DNA of 64,000 nt from Mucilaginibacter agri (GTDB lineage Bacteria > Bacteroidota > Bacteroidia > Sphingobacteriales > Sphingobacteriaceae), in contig NZ_WWEO01000044.1 of assembly GCF_009928685.1 (NCBI RefSeq), positions 744,001-808,000 on the forward strand. The letters run 5' to 3'. Of the stretch, positions 27,422 through 35,409 are shown piece after piece. Positions within the stretch are counted from its first letter, which is position 1, and each line of letters starts with the position of its first letter. Made by a program: the position numbers and the translations under genes. Under the pieces are notes generated by a model that was given only the letters and a program-made list of their open reading frames with translations, ran no database searches and had not been told where the DNA came from.

Positions 27422-27450
27422 CGCAGGGTCCTCTGTCGAGAGACCCTGCG
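27422..27450. repeat. Strong hairpin upstream of the small lipoprotein gene
   Basis: CGCAGGGTC and GACCCTGCG form a perfect 9 bp stem, further closed by CTCT/AGAG inside, 30 bp before the next start codon. An A-run rather than a T-run follows, so a plus-strand terminator is unlikely; read on the minus strand the T-run precedes it. Confidence 0.6.
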
Positions 27451-27480
27451 GAAACTAAAAAAAATCCCTAATTTATATAT

Positions 27481-27984
27481 ATGATCAACAAACTAATTCT
27501 TTGTCTTGCATTTTTACTAATGGGCTGCAATGATAAGCCAAAAATCAGGACCGGCGTCATAATATTCGAACATATAGGTATAAGGCTTCATATCTATAAC
27601 CCGCTTTATATTAGTACTGCTCCGGTAAAGATCCATTTGAGTAATGACCAAATAAAGGAGTTAACGGATATACGTCGCAATAGCAAAACCGCCATAGATC
27701 AACTGGAAGAGAAGTACATTAACGCAAAATTTGATAGAGCGGTAACGGATACGATAACTTTTTCCTACCTATACAAGTTCATTGATGATAATTCTCAGTT
27801 TTACACAAATTCGGCACATAAAAATAATGACCCAAGCGCCGACAGTTATAGTTTAAATGTTAATGGTAAACATTACTCAATATATTATGGATGCAAAAAA
27901 GAATTTTTTTATAAACTTGAATCTTACTTAAAGGAAAAAAGAGTAGACAGCAAGGTTGTAGAGGCAATTTCGTTTTTGAAGTAG
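27481..27984 (+). CDS. Hypothetical lipoprotein
   Basis: A 167-residue protein with a short lipoprotein signal, MINKLILCLAFLLMGC (Cys16). The mature part is mixed alpha/beta, lysine- and tyrosine-rich, with TVIFEHIGIRLHI-like strands near the start and LKEKRVDSKVVEAISFLK at the end. I recognise no family. Base composition is AT-rich relative to core genes in the window, as for its neighbours to 29.2 kb. Confidence 0.6.
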   Translation: MINKLILCLAFLLMGCNDKPKIRTGVIIFEHIGIRLHIYNPLYISTAPVKIHLSNDQIKELTDIRRNSKTAIDQLEEKYINAKFDRAVTDTITFSYLYKFIDDNSQFYTNSAHKNNDPSADSYSLNVNGKHYSIYYGCKKEFFYKLESYLKEKRVDSKVVEAISFLK

Positions 27985-28000
27985 GTGATATGTCCCCTGG

Positions 28001-28031
28001 GCTAGCGCACGCGTGCCGCGTGTGAAATGGC
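28001..28031 (+). repeat. REP-like element, copy 1
   Basis: GCTAGCGCACGCGTGCCGCG followed by TGTGAAATGGC. The core GCACGCGTGCCGCGTGTG is shared with the copies at 28065-28101 (inverted) and 29308-29340. With the next copy it forms a head-to-head pair around about 34 bases. Confidence 0.8.
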
Positions 28032-28064
28032 CGCAAAACTGTATAAAATTAAACATTGTTACTT

Positions 28065-28101
28065 GAGAGCTGGCACACGCGGCACGCGTGCGCCAGCTCT
28101 C
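28065..28101 (-). repeat. REP-like element, copy 2 (inverted)
   Basis: A complete hairpin: GAGAGCTGGC and GCCAGCTCTC form a perfect 10 bp stem around the inverted ACACGCGGCACGCGTGC core. Together with copy 1 it resembles a BIME-type REP doublet. Confidence 0.8.
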
Positions 28102-28141
28102 AGGGAACACTTATGGTTAAAACATCATTCATAGGCCAATA

Positions 28142-28663
28142 ATGATTATGAAAATACTATTTACAGCAATATTAGCTTTTGTATTAAGCTTTTCTCTACA
28201 ATTTGTTAGTGCGCAATCATGTTCGAGGATAGAAGCTCACCTTGTTCAAAATGATACGATTGGTCGGTATCTTGCAAAAACGTTTAGTCGGATAAGACAA
28301 GGTAAGAACACCAATTTCTGTATATCATCAACAGTTTTTGCCCAATTTAAAATTAGTGCAGATGGCAAAATTGTCGAGGTTAATTACGTGGAGTACGACA
28401 AACGTTACCCGGTTTTTAAAGAGATTTTAGCTGAGCTGATTGCGTCGACACAGGGACTATGGATTCCAACTACCGAAAATGGAAAACCGGTAGAAAGTAA
28501 GATGTTTGTTTTTCCACTTATTTTCGAAATGGGGGCCGGATGCAAAATTAGTCCCAATAATGAATCTAACGAAGCTTTTATGGAGCTTTTTACCAACGGG
28601 AAAACCGTAGCACCAATAGATTGCGTGTTACTTCCACCATATCGTATGTTTGCAGCACAATAA
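28142..28663 (+). CDS. Secreted hypothetical protein, paralogue A
   Basis: A 173-residue exported protein: signal peptide to about residue 24 (FVSAQ), then a domain starting CSRIEAHLVQNDTIGRYLAK. The region SSTVFAQFKISADGKIVEVNYVEYDKRYPVF resembles TonB C-terminal-like energy-transduction repeats, but the rest does not, so I leave the function open. Cysteines are paired at the N and C ends (about 27, 59, 135, 161). Either of two closely spaced ATGs (28142, 28148) could be used. The next gene is a clear paralogue. Confidence 0.65.
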   Translation: MIMKILFTAILAFVLSFSLQFVSAQSCSRIEAHLVQNDTIGRYLAKTFSRIRQGKNTNFCISSTVFAQFKISADGKIVEVNYVEYDKRYPVFKEILAELIASTQGLWIPTTENGKPVESKMFVFPLIFEMGAGCKISPNNESNEAFMELFTNGKTVAPIDCVLLPPYRMFAAQ

Positions 28664-28710
28664 CCTGGTGCCTAACCTGGCCGGCCGGCACACATTGTAA
28701 TTAATCACAC

Positions 28711-29238
28711 ATGAATAAGCTTTTCCTAATCCTGGTTTTCATTATTCTAACTTTTTCAGTTCAACTCACAATAGCCCAATCCGGGCAACGGGTTGAAGCA
28801 CATTTAGTGGAAAATGATACGTTAGCAAAATACATTTCAAAAACATTTACCCGTGTAACAAAACAAAAGTCGACTGATCTTTGCGTTTCATCTACAGTCT
28901 TCGCCCAATTTATAATTAATGCTAAAGGAGATATTACAAATGTTGAATTTATAGAGTATGATAAACGTTATCCTGTATTTAAAGAAATACTTTCGGAATT
29001 AATAACTGCAACGAAAGGATTGTGGGTTCCTGCAAAGGAAAATGGATTATCCGTAGAAAGTAAGAAATTCATTTTGCCATTGATTTTTGAAATGGAAGCA
29101 GGATGCCCGGTTGGTAGTCGACACCCTTTTAATCAATCGAATCAAGCATTTATCAATCTTTTTTCTCAAAAAGGAGTAAAAGCCCAAATTGATTGCGTAT
29201 TGTTAGCTCCCTATTATATGACTTCATCAGTAGATTAA
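28711..29238 (+). CDS. Secreted hypothetical protein, paralogue B
   Basis: A 175-residue exported protein with a signal peptide ending AQ near residue 23. It aligns end to end with the preceding gene: EAHLVENDTLAKYISKTFTR, SSTVFAQFIINAKGDI, EYDKRYPVFKEILSELI and FILPLIFEMEAGC. The pair is a tandem duplication separated by 47 bp, ending at a strong terminator. Function unknown; the TonB_C-like centre is only suggestive. Confidence 0.65.
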   Translation: MNKLFLILVFIILTFSVQLTIAQSGQRVEAHLVENDTLAKYISKTFTRVTKQKSTDLCVSSTVFAQFIINAKGDITNVEFIEYDKRYPVFKEILSELITATKGLWVPAKENGLSVESKKFILPLIFEMEAGCPVGSRHPFNQSNQAFINLFSQKGVKAQIDCVLLAPYYMTSSVD

Positions 29239-29261
29239 GTATCTATAGGGTAATTTCAGCC

Positions 29262-29295
29262 TGTGGTTGGTGTTGTCACCAACCACATTTTTTTT
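29262..29295 (+). terminator. Rho-independent terminator after the paralogue pair
   Basis: TGTGGTTGGTG and CACCAACCACA form a perfect 11 bp stem with a TTGT-type loop, followed by eight T residues. A textbook plus-strand terminator. Confidence 0.9.
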
Positions 29296-29307
29296 AGAAA
29301 ATTCCAG

Positions 29308-29340
29308 TGCTGGCGTACGCGTGCCGCGTGTGAAATGGCT
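29308..29340 (+). repeat. REP-like element, copy 3
   Basis: TGCTGGCGTACGCGTGCCGC followed by GTGTGAAATGGCT: same core and same right flank (GTGTGAAATGGC) as copy 1 at 28001, with one base changed in the left half. Confidence 0.75.
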
Positions 29341-29540
29341 CAAATACAGATTTGATCGCACAGCGAATTCACGAGCGCTCGGACTGACGATTCATAGTAT
29401 CTACACCCATTCCTAATGAAAAACGAATTAGGCGTTACTATGAGTCACAACTCTGTAGGTGGGGCTTCGAGTTCCTCAGCCTGACAAAGCTTCATAACCC
29501 ACCATGAAGCGCGATTTAAGGCACAGCGATAATTATAAAC
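29341..29540. other. Gene-free stretch with nested inverted repeats
   Basis: No coding frame seen. Nested dyads occur at TCATAGTA (29392) with TACTATGA (29436) and CCTAAT (29412) with ATTAGG (29427), giving a two-step stem of about 50 bases. It belongs to the 361 bp gap between the secreted paralogues and the DUF4136 gene. Confidence 0.45.
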
Positions 29541-29542
29541 AA

Positions 29543-29576
29543 CAAAGCCCGTGACGAATAATCATCACGGGCTTTG
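29543..29576 (-). terminator. Terminator after the DUF4136 gene
   Basis: AAAGCCCGTGA and TCATCACGGGCTTT form a stem with a short loop just past the stop codon of the minus-strand DUF4136 gene, with T-rich sequence following in that direction. Confidence 0.75.
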
Positions 29577-29599
29577 CTTACGAACCGCAAAGTTCTTTA

Positions 29600-30271
29600 T
29601 TACATACTTACCGGCAGTTGTTTAAATATACCTTCAACCACTTTTGGTAATTCGTCTATTGTTTTTTGAGGCTTACGGTGCAATTCGCCTACGCCGAAAC
29701 CGCGCCACACAATTTGCCTGGTTTTACGATCAATAAGGTCGATGATGATCGTTCCTTCTTTATAATTTTCAGGTACTGCGTAAGTTGGGCCATAGCCCCA
29801 GCCTCCGTAGCCCCAGGGACCATAACCACCCCAGCCGTATCCAAAACCAAGGCCCCAGCCCCAGCCGCCTCCCCAACCCCAGTAAGGGCGGTAAAAGCCG
29901 CCACCGTAATAAAACGGATAAGCGTTATAAAAATCCAAACGGGTACCACGGCCAACTGACGATGTGTAATGCACCAGTAGATCGGGCTCCTCTTCCTGCA
30001 CTTTTAAGCCTTTGCCTTGTAAATTAAATATGGTAGCCTGCTTAATAGCCTGCGAAGCGCTTTGGTTATTGTAATAAGCGTTACCAGCATACGCCTTACC
30101 GTTTCTAGACGGTTTCGGGTTGCTTTGGGCAGGATCTTGTACCCAGGCAAACGACTTGTACTGCGTTGTGTTTAGCTTGGTTGTACCGGCTTTGTAATAA
30201 TTATAACTCGAGCATGCTGAAATAAGCACCACGCTGAGCAGTATCAGCGTTGCATTGACTACCCTTTTCAT
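29600..30271 (-). CDS. DUF4136-family lipoprotein with Gly/Trp/Tyr-rich insert
   Basis: A 223-residue lipoprotein with Cys20 in VVLISACSSY. The flanks are typical of DUF4136: YKSFAWVQDP near the start, then KGLKVQEEEPDLLVHYTSS, and EGTIIIDLIDRKTRQIVWRG near the end. Between these lies a low-complexity block (about residues 115-165) rich in Gly, Trp, Tyr and Pro (YYGGGFYRPYWGWGGGWGWG and so on). The role of the family is unknown; an envelope location is likely. Confidence 0.85.
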   Translation of the reverse strand: MKRVVNATLILLSVVLISACSSYNYYKAGTTKLNTTQYKSFAWVQDPAQSNPKPSRNGKAYAGNAYYNNQSASQAIKQATIFNLQGKGLKVQEEEPDLLVHYTSSVGRGTRLDFYNAYPFYYGGGFYRPYWGWGGGWGWGLGFGYGWGGYGPWGYGGWGYGPTYAVPENYKEGTIIIDLIDRKTRQIVWRGFGVGELHRKPQKTIDELPKVVEGIFKQLPVSM

Positions 30272-30349
30272 AAGTTTATTTGAATGTACTTTATTAGACT
30301 AATACGTTTACAAAGGTTTAATTGCAACATGAATATTTTGTGAGTTTTT

Positions 30350-31999
30350 TTAAGAAAGATATTTACCCACAAGCGGCATCCTGCGACCCATACCAAACGC
30401 TTTTGGCGATACCCTTAGTATTGGCGGGGTCTGGTATCTTTTATGCTCGGAGATATTAACCAAACGAAGCACTTTACGTACCAGCGTTTCGTCGTATCCC
30501 ATTTTAATAATTTCGGTTGATGAGCAGCGGTGCTCTATATATTCCTTCAATATTTTATCCAGCACATCATAATCAGGCAGCGAATCACTGTCTTTTTGAT
30601 CTGGCCTTAACTCTGCCGAAGGCGGTTTAACGATTGTATTTTCCGGGATGATCTCGCGCTCGCGGTTAATGTATCGCGCCAGCTCAAACACCTGCGATTT
30701 ATAAACATCGCCCAGTATCGAAATACCACCGCACATATCGCCATACAAGGTACCGTAACCCACAGCAGCTTCGCTTTTATTCGATGTATTCAACAGGATG
30801 TAGCCAAACTTATTACTCATAGCCATCAGCAATACCGCACGGCTGCGCGCCTGGATGTTTTCTTCGGCAATGTTAAATGGCAAGCCGCTAAATTGCGGCG
30901 ACAAAGCCGTTTCAAAAGCCTGTGTGATATCTTTTATAGCAATCAGTTCTGATTTACAGCCCAGGTTATCTACAAGGTCCTGCGCGTCTTTAACAGAGTG
31001 ATCTGTAGAGAAGCGCGATGGCAGCAATACCGCCATTACATTCTCGGGGCCTAATGCTTCGGCAGCCAAAGCACATACCACGGCAGAATCAATGCCACCT
31101 GATAAACCCAATATTGCCTTACTGAAACCAGATTTAGTGAAATAGTCTTTTATGCCCAGTTTAATACCCTGATAAATCTGCTCGATATTACTTTGCCGTT
31201 TTTCCATCAGTGTAACCGGTTGGTTGGGCGTAATAGAAGAATCATCGTTAAGGGTATAATAGGCTATCTTCTCTTCAAAGTAAGGCATCTCATCTACCAC
31301 ATTACCGGCCTTATCAAACACCAACGAGCCTCCATCGAAAAGCAATTCGGTATGGGCGCCAATAGTGTTTACATAGAAAAGCGGCAAATCGTATCGGATT
31401 GCATTATCTTTTAAGATCTGGATACGTTCTTCATCGTGCATGTAAGAAAACGGCGAAGCGGCAATGTTGATCATCACGTCCGGCTTTTCTTCAATCAGTT
31501 TATCCATTGGGCGCACTACGTACAAAGGATTTTCGAAGGTATTCCAAAGGTCTTCGCAAATGGTTAATGCTATACGGTGCCCTTTAAAGTCAATGCAGCT
31601 AAACTCGGTTTCGGGTTCAAAGTAACGGTACTCGTCAAACACGTCGTAATTAGGCAAAAGCGCCTTATTTACCACTGCCCTAACCTTGCCGTTCTCAATA
31701 AAGTAAGCCGAATTGCTTAGTTCTTTTCCTTGAGGTTTATTATTGTACGTAGGGATGCCGATTATGCAGGCGATATCTGTGCAGGCGGCAGCCACTTTCT
31801 GAGCCGCATCTTCGCACAGGCCTATAAATTCTCTAAACTCCAGAAAGTCGCGCGACGGATATCCACAGATGCAAAGTTCGGTAAATACGATCAGGTCGGC
31901 GGCCTGAGTTTTTGCCTCATTTACAGCATCGATAATTTTAGCAGTATTGGCTTCAAAGTTTCCGATATGATAATTAAGCTGGGCAAGTGCGATCTTCAT
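30350..31999 (-). CDS. nadE: Glutamine-dependent NAD+ synthetase
   Basis: Makes NAD+ from deamido-NAD+ using glutamine as the ammonia donor. 549 residues: an N-terminal carbon-nitrogen hydrolase (glutaminase) domain with Glu41, Lys112 and Cys148 as the catalytic triad, then the synthetase domain with the ATP-binding SGGIDS (300-305), the NKSEAAVGYGTLYGDMCGG stretch and KPPSAELRPDQKD. Full length and intact. It is divergent from gldB, an adjacency known from Flavobacterium. Confidence 0.95.
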   Translation of the reverse strand: MKIALAQLNYHIGNFEANTAKIIDAVNEAKTQAADLIVFTELCICGYPSRDFLEFREFIGLCEDAAQKVAAACTDIACIIGIPTYNNKPQGKELSNSAYFIENGKVRAVVNKALLPNYDVFDEYRYFEPETEFSCIDFKGHRIALTICEDLWNTFENPLYVVRPMDKLIEEKPDVMINIAASPFSYMHDEERIQILKDNAIRYDLPLFYVNTIGAHTELLFDGGSLVFDKAGNVVDEMPYFEEKIAYYTLNDDSSITPNQPVTLMEKRQSNIEQIYQGIKLGIKDYFTKSGFSKAILGLSGGIDSAVVCALAAEALGPENVMAVLLPSRFSTDHSVKDAQDLVDNLGCKSELIAIKDITQAFETALSPQFSGLPFNIAEENIQARSRAVLLMAMSNKFGYILLNTSNKSEAAVGYGTLYGDMCGGISILGDVYKSQVFELARYINREREIIPENTIVKPPSAELRPDQKDSDSLPDYDVLDKILKEYIEHRCSSTEIIKMGYDETLVRKVLRLVNISEHKRYQTPPILRVSPKAFGMGRRMPLVGKYLS

Positions 32000-32046
32000 G
32001 TTTGCAGATTGAGTGACATTGCGCTATAATTCGACGCAAAAAGCAT

Positions 32047-32054
32047 TAATTTTG
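32047..32054 (+). promoter_or_regulatory. Putative -7 box for gldB
   Basis: TAATTTTG fits TAnnTTTG and ends 15 bases before the gldB start codon. A TTG lies 25 bases upstream (32019-32021), slightly further than the usual spacing. Confidence 0.45.
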
Positions 32055-32069
32055 TTGAAAGGCTAAAAT

Positions 32070-33110
32070 ATGATTTCTACCCCTGTCAAAACAACACAAA
32101 TTTACTTAATTTTTATCACGTTAATCCTATTCAGTGCCTGCGGAAGGCACGGAAATGTGGATGTAAGTAACATACCGGTTAATGTAACGATTCACCGTTT
32201 CGACCACGATTTGGACAAGATGCGTAACCCGCCGATGGAGCCACAAGCCATAGCACTGCAAAAAAAGTATGGTTTGTTTTATCAAGACTATATGGAACGC
32301 ATTTTACAGGCCGGTAGTATTAAAGACACCGCTTACCTGGGCACCCTGAAAAAAGTTTTTACCACCAAAGCATATAACGATCTTAAACACGAGGTAGATT
32401 CTATTTACCCCAACCTAGATAAACAAAACGAAGAGCTGACCGATGCTTTTCGCCGCATAAAATTTTATTTCCCGAAGAAAGAGCTGCCTAAGATATACGC
32501 CTACTTCTCCGGCTTTCAGGCGCAAACTTCATTGGGTAATGGGTACTTCGCTATTGGGTTAGATCTTTTCCTGGGGGCTAACTCCAAATTCTACCCCGCG
32601 CTGATTGATAATTTTCCGCATTACATTTCCCGATACTTTACCCCGGCCAACATTGCGCCTCGTGTTGTTGAAGGGATCTTACGCGAAGATATGTTCCCCG
32701 AAAAGGCCGGCGACAAGTCGGTTTTGCAAAAGATGATATACAACGGCAAAATTATGTATGCTATGGATTTGATTTTACCTGCCGTTGGGGATACCACAAA
32801 AATCAGATACACTACCGCTCAGCTAAAATGGGCGGCAGATTTTCAGCCGCAGATATGGGGTTACTTCCTGGAAGAAAACCTCCTCTACGATACCGACGTG
32901 TTAAAAGACCAGCAATACTTTAACGATGCCCCGTTTACCGTTGGCCTGGGCGAAAAGAACGAGTCGGCCCCTAAGCTTGGTGTTTGGGTGGGCTGGCAGA
33001 TAGTCCGCCAGTACATGGATAAGCATCCCGATGTTACCCTGCAACAGCTAATGGTTATGGACGATGCACAGAAAATCTTAAATGATTCGAAGTATAGGCC
33101 GAAGAATTAG
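32070..33110 (+). CDS. gldB: Gliding motility lipoprotein GldB
   Basis: A 346-residue lipoprotein with Cys24 in ILFSACGRHG. The start of the mature protein, VNVTIHRFDHDLDKM, and internal stretches such as LPKIYAYFSGFQAQTSLGNG, YFAIGLDLFLGANSKFYP and GVWVGWQIVRQYM match GldB, needed for gliding in Flavobacterium. The position beside nadE supports the call. The usual follower gldC is not present here; a small membrane protein on the opposite strand comes next. Its biochemical role is not established. Confidence 0.85.
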   Translation: MISTPVKTTQIYLIFITLILFSACGRHGNVDVSNIPVNVTIHRFDHDLDKMRNPPMEPQAIALQKKYGLFYQDYMERILQAGSIKDTAYLGTLKKVFTTKAYNDLKHEVDSIYPNLDKQNEELTDAFRRIKFYFPKKELPKIYAYFSGFQAQTSLGNGYFAIGLDLFLGANSKFYPALIDNFPHYISRYFTPANIAPRVVEGILREDMFPEKAGDKSVLQKMIYNGKIMYAMDLILPAVGDTTKIRYTTAQLKWAADFQPQIWGYFLEENLLYDTDVLKDQQYFNDAPFTVGLGEKNESAPKLGVWVGWQIVRQYMDKHPDVTLQQLMVMDDAQKILNDSKYRPKN

Positions 33111-33141
33111 AAGCAAGAATCGAGAATCAGGAATCAAGATG
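33109..33141 (+). repeat. Short-word direct repeat (AGAATCA-type) after gldB
   Basis: AGAAGCAAGAATCGAGAATC continuing AGGAATCAAGATG: four imperfect copies of a 7-base word directly after the gldB stop codon. Same style as the junction repeats in the suc and atp operons but lacking an inverted partner. Confidence 0.55.
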
Positions 33142-33155
33142 TTTTTCGGGTTAAG

Positions 33156-33197
33156 GCCTCACCCAATTCTCTACTGTGGAGAGGATTGGGTGAGGCT
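33156..33197. repeat. Palindromic element, GCCTCACCC family
   Basis: GCCTCACCCAAT and ATTGGGTGAGGC form a perfect 12 bp stem, extended inward by CTCTAC/GAGAG. The outer arms equal those of the larger element at 11782-11882. Confidence 0.75.
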
Positions 33198-33207
33198 AAA
33201 AGCCACA

Positions 33208-33245
33208 AAAAAGCCCCGATGCATAACATCAGGGCTTTTATATTT
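33208..33245 (+). terminator. Terminator after gldB (bidirectional)
   Basis: AAAAGCCCCGATG and CATCAGGGCTTTTA form a stem with one mismatch, with A-rich 5' and T-rich 3' sides, so it could end both gldB and the convergent small membrane protein gene. Confidence 0.75.
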
Positions 33246-33264
33246 TAATCGGATTTGACTCCGG

Positions 33265-33453
33265 TTATTTCAAAATTGCAAATACGCCTTTAAGCGCAAC
33301 GATTACGCCAATAACCAAAAGCACGTTAGATATCCAAGACCAATAAGGTGCTTCGCCTGCAAAACGCAGAAAGATACCTGCAAAGCCTACGGCTACAGCA
33401 GCTGTTAAAACCATATAGTGACGTGGATCGTTTGCGTTTTCTGTTGAATTCAT
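33265..33453 (-). CDS. Small two-span membrane protein
   Basis: A 62-residue protein with a short polar N terminus (MNSTENANDPRH) and two hydrophobic segments (about 14-32 and 38-60) joined by an aromatic turn, EAPYWSWI. No family recognised. ATG start; a -7 box lies 22 bases upstream. Convergent with gldB across a shared terminator. Confidence 0.6.
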   Translation of the reverse strand: MNSTENANDPRHYMVLTAAVAVGFAGIFLRFAGEAPYWSWISNVLLVIGVIVALKGVFAILK

Positions 33454-33475
33454 GATACCTATTATTTTTATGGCA

Positions 33476-33483
33476 CAAAAATA
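33476..33483 (-). promoter_or_regulatory. Putative -7 box for the small membrane protein gene
   Basis: TATTTTTG on the minus strand fits TAnnTTTG and ends 22 bases before the ATG. No clear -33 element. Confidence 0.35.
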
Positions 33484-33518
33484 AAAATGTTTACCGAAAA
33501 TGGTAATACTATTTGCGT

Positions 33519-34379
33519 TTAAATGTTATTTAGAATCGGTTTGGCATGTTTGCGTTTGTAATAGCGGAAGCCGAACCAACCTAATGCCGCAATTAATAGC
33601 AATACCCATAGATTGGCGAGCGTTACCATCAGATCCCCAAATATCAAAACACCATTTTGCAAGGCGGTACCAATACGGTTTAGGTACGAAATCTGATAAG
33701 CAGCAGGATCGTCGTTTGCTATGATTTCTTTGTTAATATAGTTGCTCTGAAAACAGTGCAGATCAATGATACTATATTTTACAGCATCATTTATCCGGAG
33801 GTTATTCACCTGCTGATCCACCATATCATCCTTTAGGTCTAACACTGCGGACGGGCTTTTAACAACTACTTTTCCTTTCTTTTGCTGTGCAATAAACTGG
33901 TTACGGTTTTGCAGCTTTAGCTGGTCAGCAAGGTAATCGAAGCTTTTATCTTCAATATCCATTTTTCGCTCGGTTACATATAGGCTTAAGTGGCTTACCT
34001 CATTCATAAATTCCTCAAGCTTCACCGATGGTATTTTAACCGTCAGATCGGCCGCAGTGCGTATTGACGATACGCGCATCATAGAATCGTTGCTTAAATG
34101 AAAATCTTTGGTTTGCTCAACATCCGAGCGGACATTATGATGCATTACCATGCCCCCGTACTTTGTTGTAAGCGCACTTATAGTTTCACTAGCTCGATCA
34201 ACATTTTTTACTTTAAAATTTATAGATCCCGTTTTAACCAGTTTAACTCCCGAAGAAGAATCGGCTCTCAGCGAAACTGTGTCGGCATTATTTAGGGCTT
34301 TATACTCTGATGTTCCTTTGCAGGCGGCTAAGAAAACTATACCGGCAAGCAGCATAGTGTGTAAAGTTTTAGTTTTCAT
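33519..34379 (-). CDS. DUF4349-family lipoprotein with coiled coil and C-terminal membrane span
   Basis: A 286-residue protein from the ATG at 34379 (11 further codons are open upstream). The lipoprotein signal MKTKTLHTMLLAGIVFLAAC gives Cys20. The DUF4349 core follows (VKTGSINFKVKNVDRASETI, then YVTERKMDIEDKSFDYLADQ), and a long hydrophobic segment near the end (VLIFGDLMVTLANLWVLLLI) before a basic tail. Family function is unknown; anchoring at both ends in the envelope is likely. Confidence 0.83.
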   Translation of the reverse strand: MKTKTLHTMLLAGIVFLAACKGTSEYKALNNADTVSLRADSSSGVKLVKTGSINFKVKNVDRASETISALTTKYGGMVMHHNVRSDVEQTKDFHLSNDSMMRVSSIRTAADLTVKIPSVKLEEFMNEVSHLSLYVTERKMDIEDKSFDYLADQLKLQNRNQFIAQQKKGKVVVKSPSAVLDLKDDMVDQQVNNLRINDAVKYSIIDLHCFQSNYINKEIIANDDPAAYQISYLNRIGTALQNGVLIFGDLMVTLANLWVLLLIAALGWFGFRYYKRKHAKPILNNI

Positions 34380-34463
34380 GATTGTAGGTTTTGTATTTAA
34401 TACGGCCTGCAATCATAAAGTAACCCACTGCTATATCTTCGTTACAAATGCCCGTAAAGCAAC

Positions 34464-34493
34464 AAAGCCGTCCCGAAAAATCGGGACGGCTTC
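34464..34493 (-). terminator. Terminator of the ATP synthase operon
   Basis: AAGCCGTCCCGA and TCGGGACGGCTT form a perfect 12 bp stem with a four-base loop, 24 bases after the atpG stop, followed on the minus strand by a T-rich run. Confidence 0.88.
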
Positions 34494-34516
34494 GTTAATA
34501 AAATTGTTTAAGGCTG

Positions 34517-35401
34517 TTATCCGTTAGACAATGCTGCAGCACCACTTACGATCTCGGTAAGCTCGGTAGTGATAGCGGCCTGGCGTGCCTGGTTGTATGA
34601 TAGCTTCAGGCTGCGTAAAAGCTCACCGGCGTTGTCGGTTGCTTTGTCCATTGCTGTCATACGGGCGCCGTGTTCAGATGCGTTAGAATCAAGCACTGCA
34701 CGGTATAACTGTATCTTAATATTTTTAGGGATCAGCTGCGCTACGATCTCTTCTTGCGAAGGCTCCAGGATATAATCAACCTGTGCTGCTTTAACCTCAG
34801 CCTTAGTTTCTGTTTTAGGCACCGGCAACAACTGCTCGGCAACTAAAAACTGCAGGGCTGCGTTTTTAAAGTGGTTATAAACCAACTCAACACGGTCATA
34901 TTTGCCATCAAGGAAACCTTGCATAATGCTATCAGTAATTTTAGAAACTTCAACAAAGTTAAGGTTGCTGAAAATTTCGTTGTTGTTACCAATTACATTA
35001 TAGCCACGGCGCTGGTAAAACTCTTGTCCTTTTTTACCGATTGCCACAATAGATACCTTACCGGCTTTTAACTGCTCCGGGTATTTCTCAGCAATAAGGT
35101 TATTAGCTGTTTTTATCGCGTTAGCGTTAAAAGCGCCTGCCAACCCGCGGTTAGAGGTAACAACCACTACCAGTACACGAACCGGTTCGCGCTCCTGCAA
35201 AAATGGAGATGATCCATCCTCCAGGCTTGCCGAAAGGTTAGACAGCATTTCCTGCAGCTCGGTAGCGTACGGGCGTAACTGCAATATAGCATTGGTTGCA
35301 CGCTTTAACTTAGCAGCCGAAACCATTTTCATGGCCTTGGTAATCTGCTGCGTTGAGTTTACAGATGCAATACGATTTCTTACTTCCTTTAAATTAGCCA
35401 T
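34517..35401 (-). CDS. atpG: ATP synthase gamma subunit
   Basis: Central rotor stalk of F1, coupling proton flow to the catalytic sites. 294 residues, start MANLKEVRNRIASVNSTQQI, with the conserved N-terminal coiled-coil helix (TKAMKMVSAAKLKRA) and C-terminal helix (MTAMDKATDNAGELLRSLKL). Last gene of the visible operon and followed by a terminator; atpD (beta) and atpC (epsilon) are absent, as usual in this phylum. Confidence 0.97.
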   Translation of the reverse strand: MANLKEVRNRIASVNSTQQITKAMKMVSAAKLKRATNAILQLRPYATELQEMLSNLSASLEDGSSPFLQEREPVRVLVVVVTSNRGLAGAFNANAIKTANNLIAEKYPEQLKAGKVSIVAIGKKGQEFYQRRGYNVIGNNNEIFSNLNFVEVSKITDSIMQGFLDGKYDRVELVYNHFKNAALQFLVAEQLLPVPKTETKAEVKAAQVDYILEPSQEEIVAQLIPKNIKIQLYRAVLDSNASEHGARMTAMDKATDNAGELLRSLKLSYNQARQAAITTELTEIVSGAAALSNG

Positions 35402-35409
35402 CTATTTTT

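Noticed and set aside
27422..27450. Hairpin read as a plus-strand terminator or riboswitch
   Set aside because: It is followed by an A-run and lacks other conserved riboswitch elements; recorded only as a repeat.
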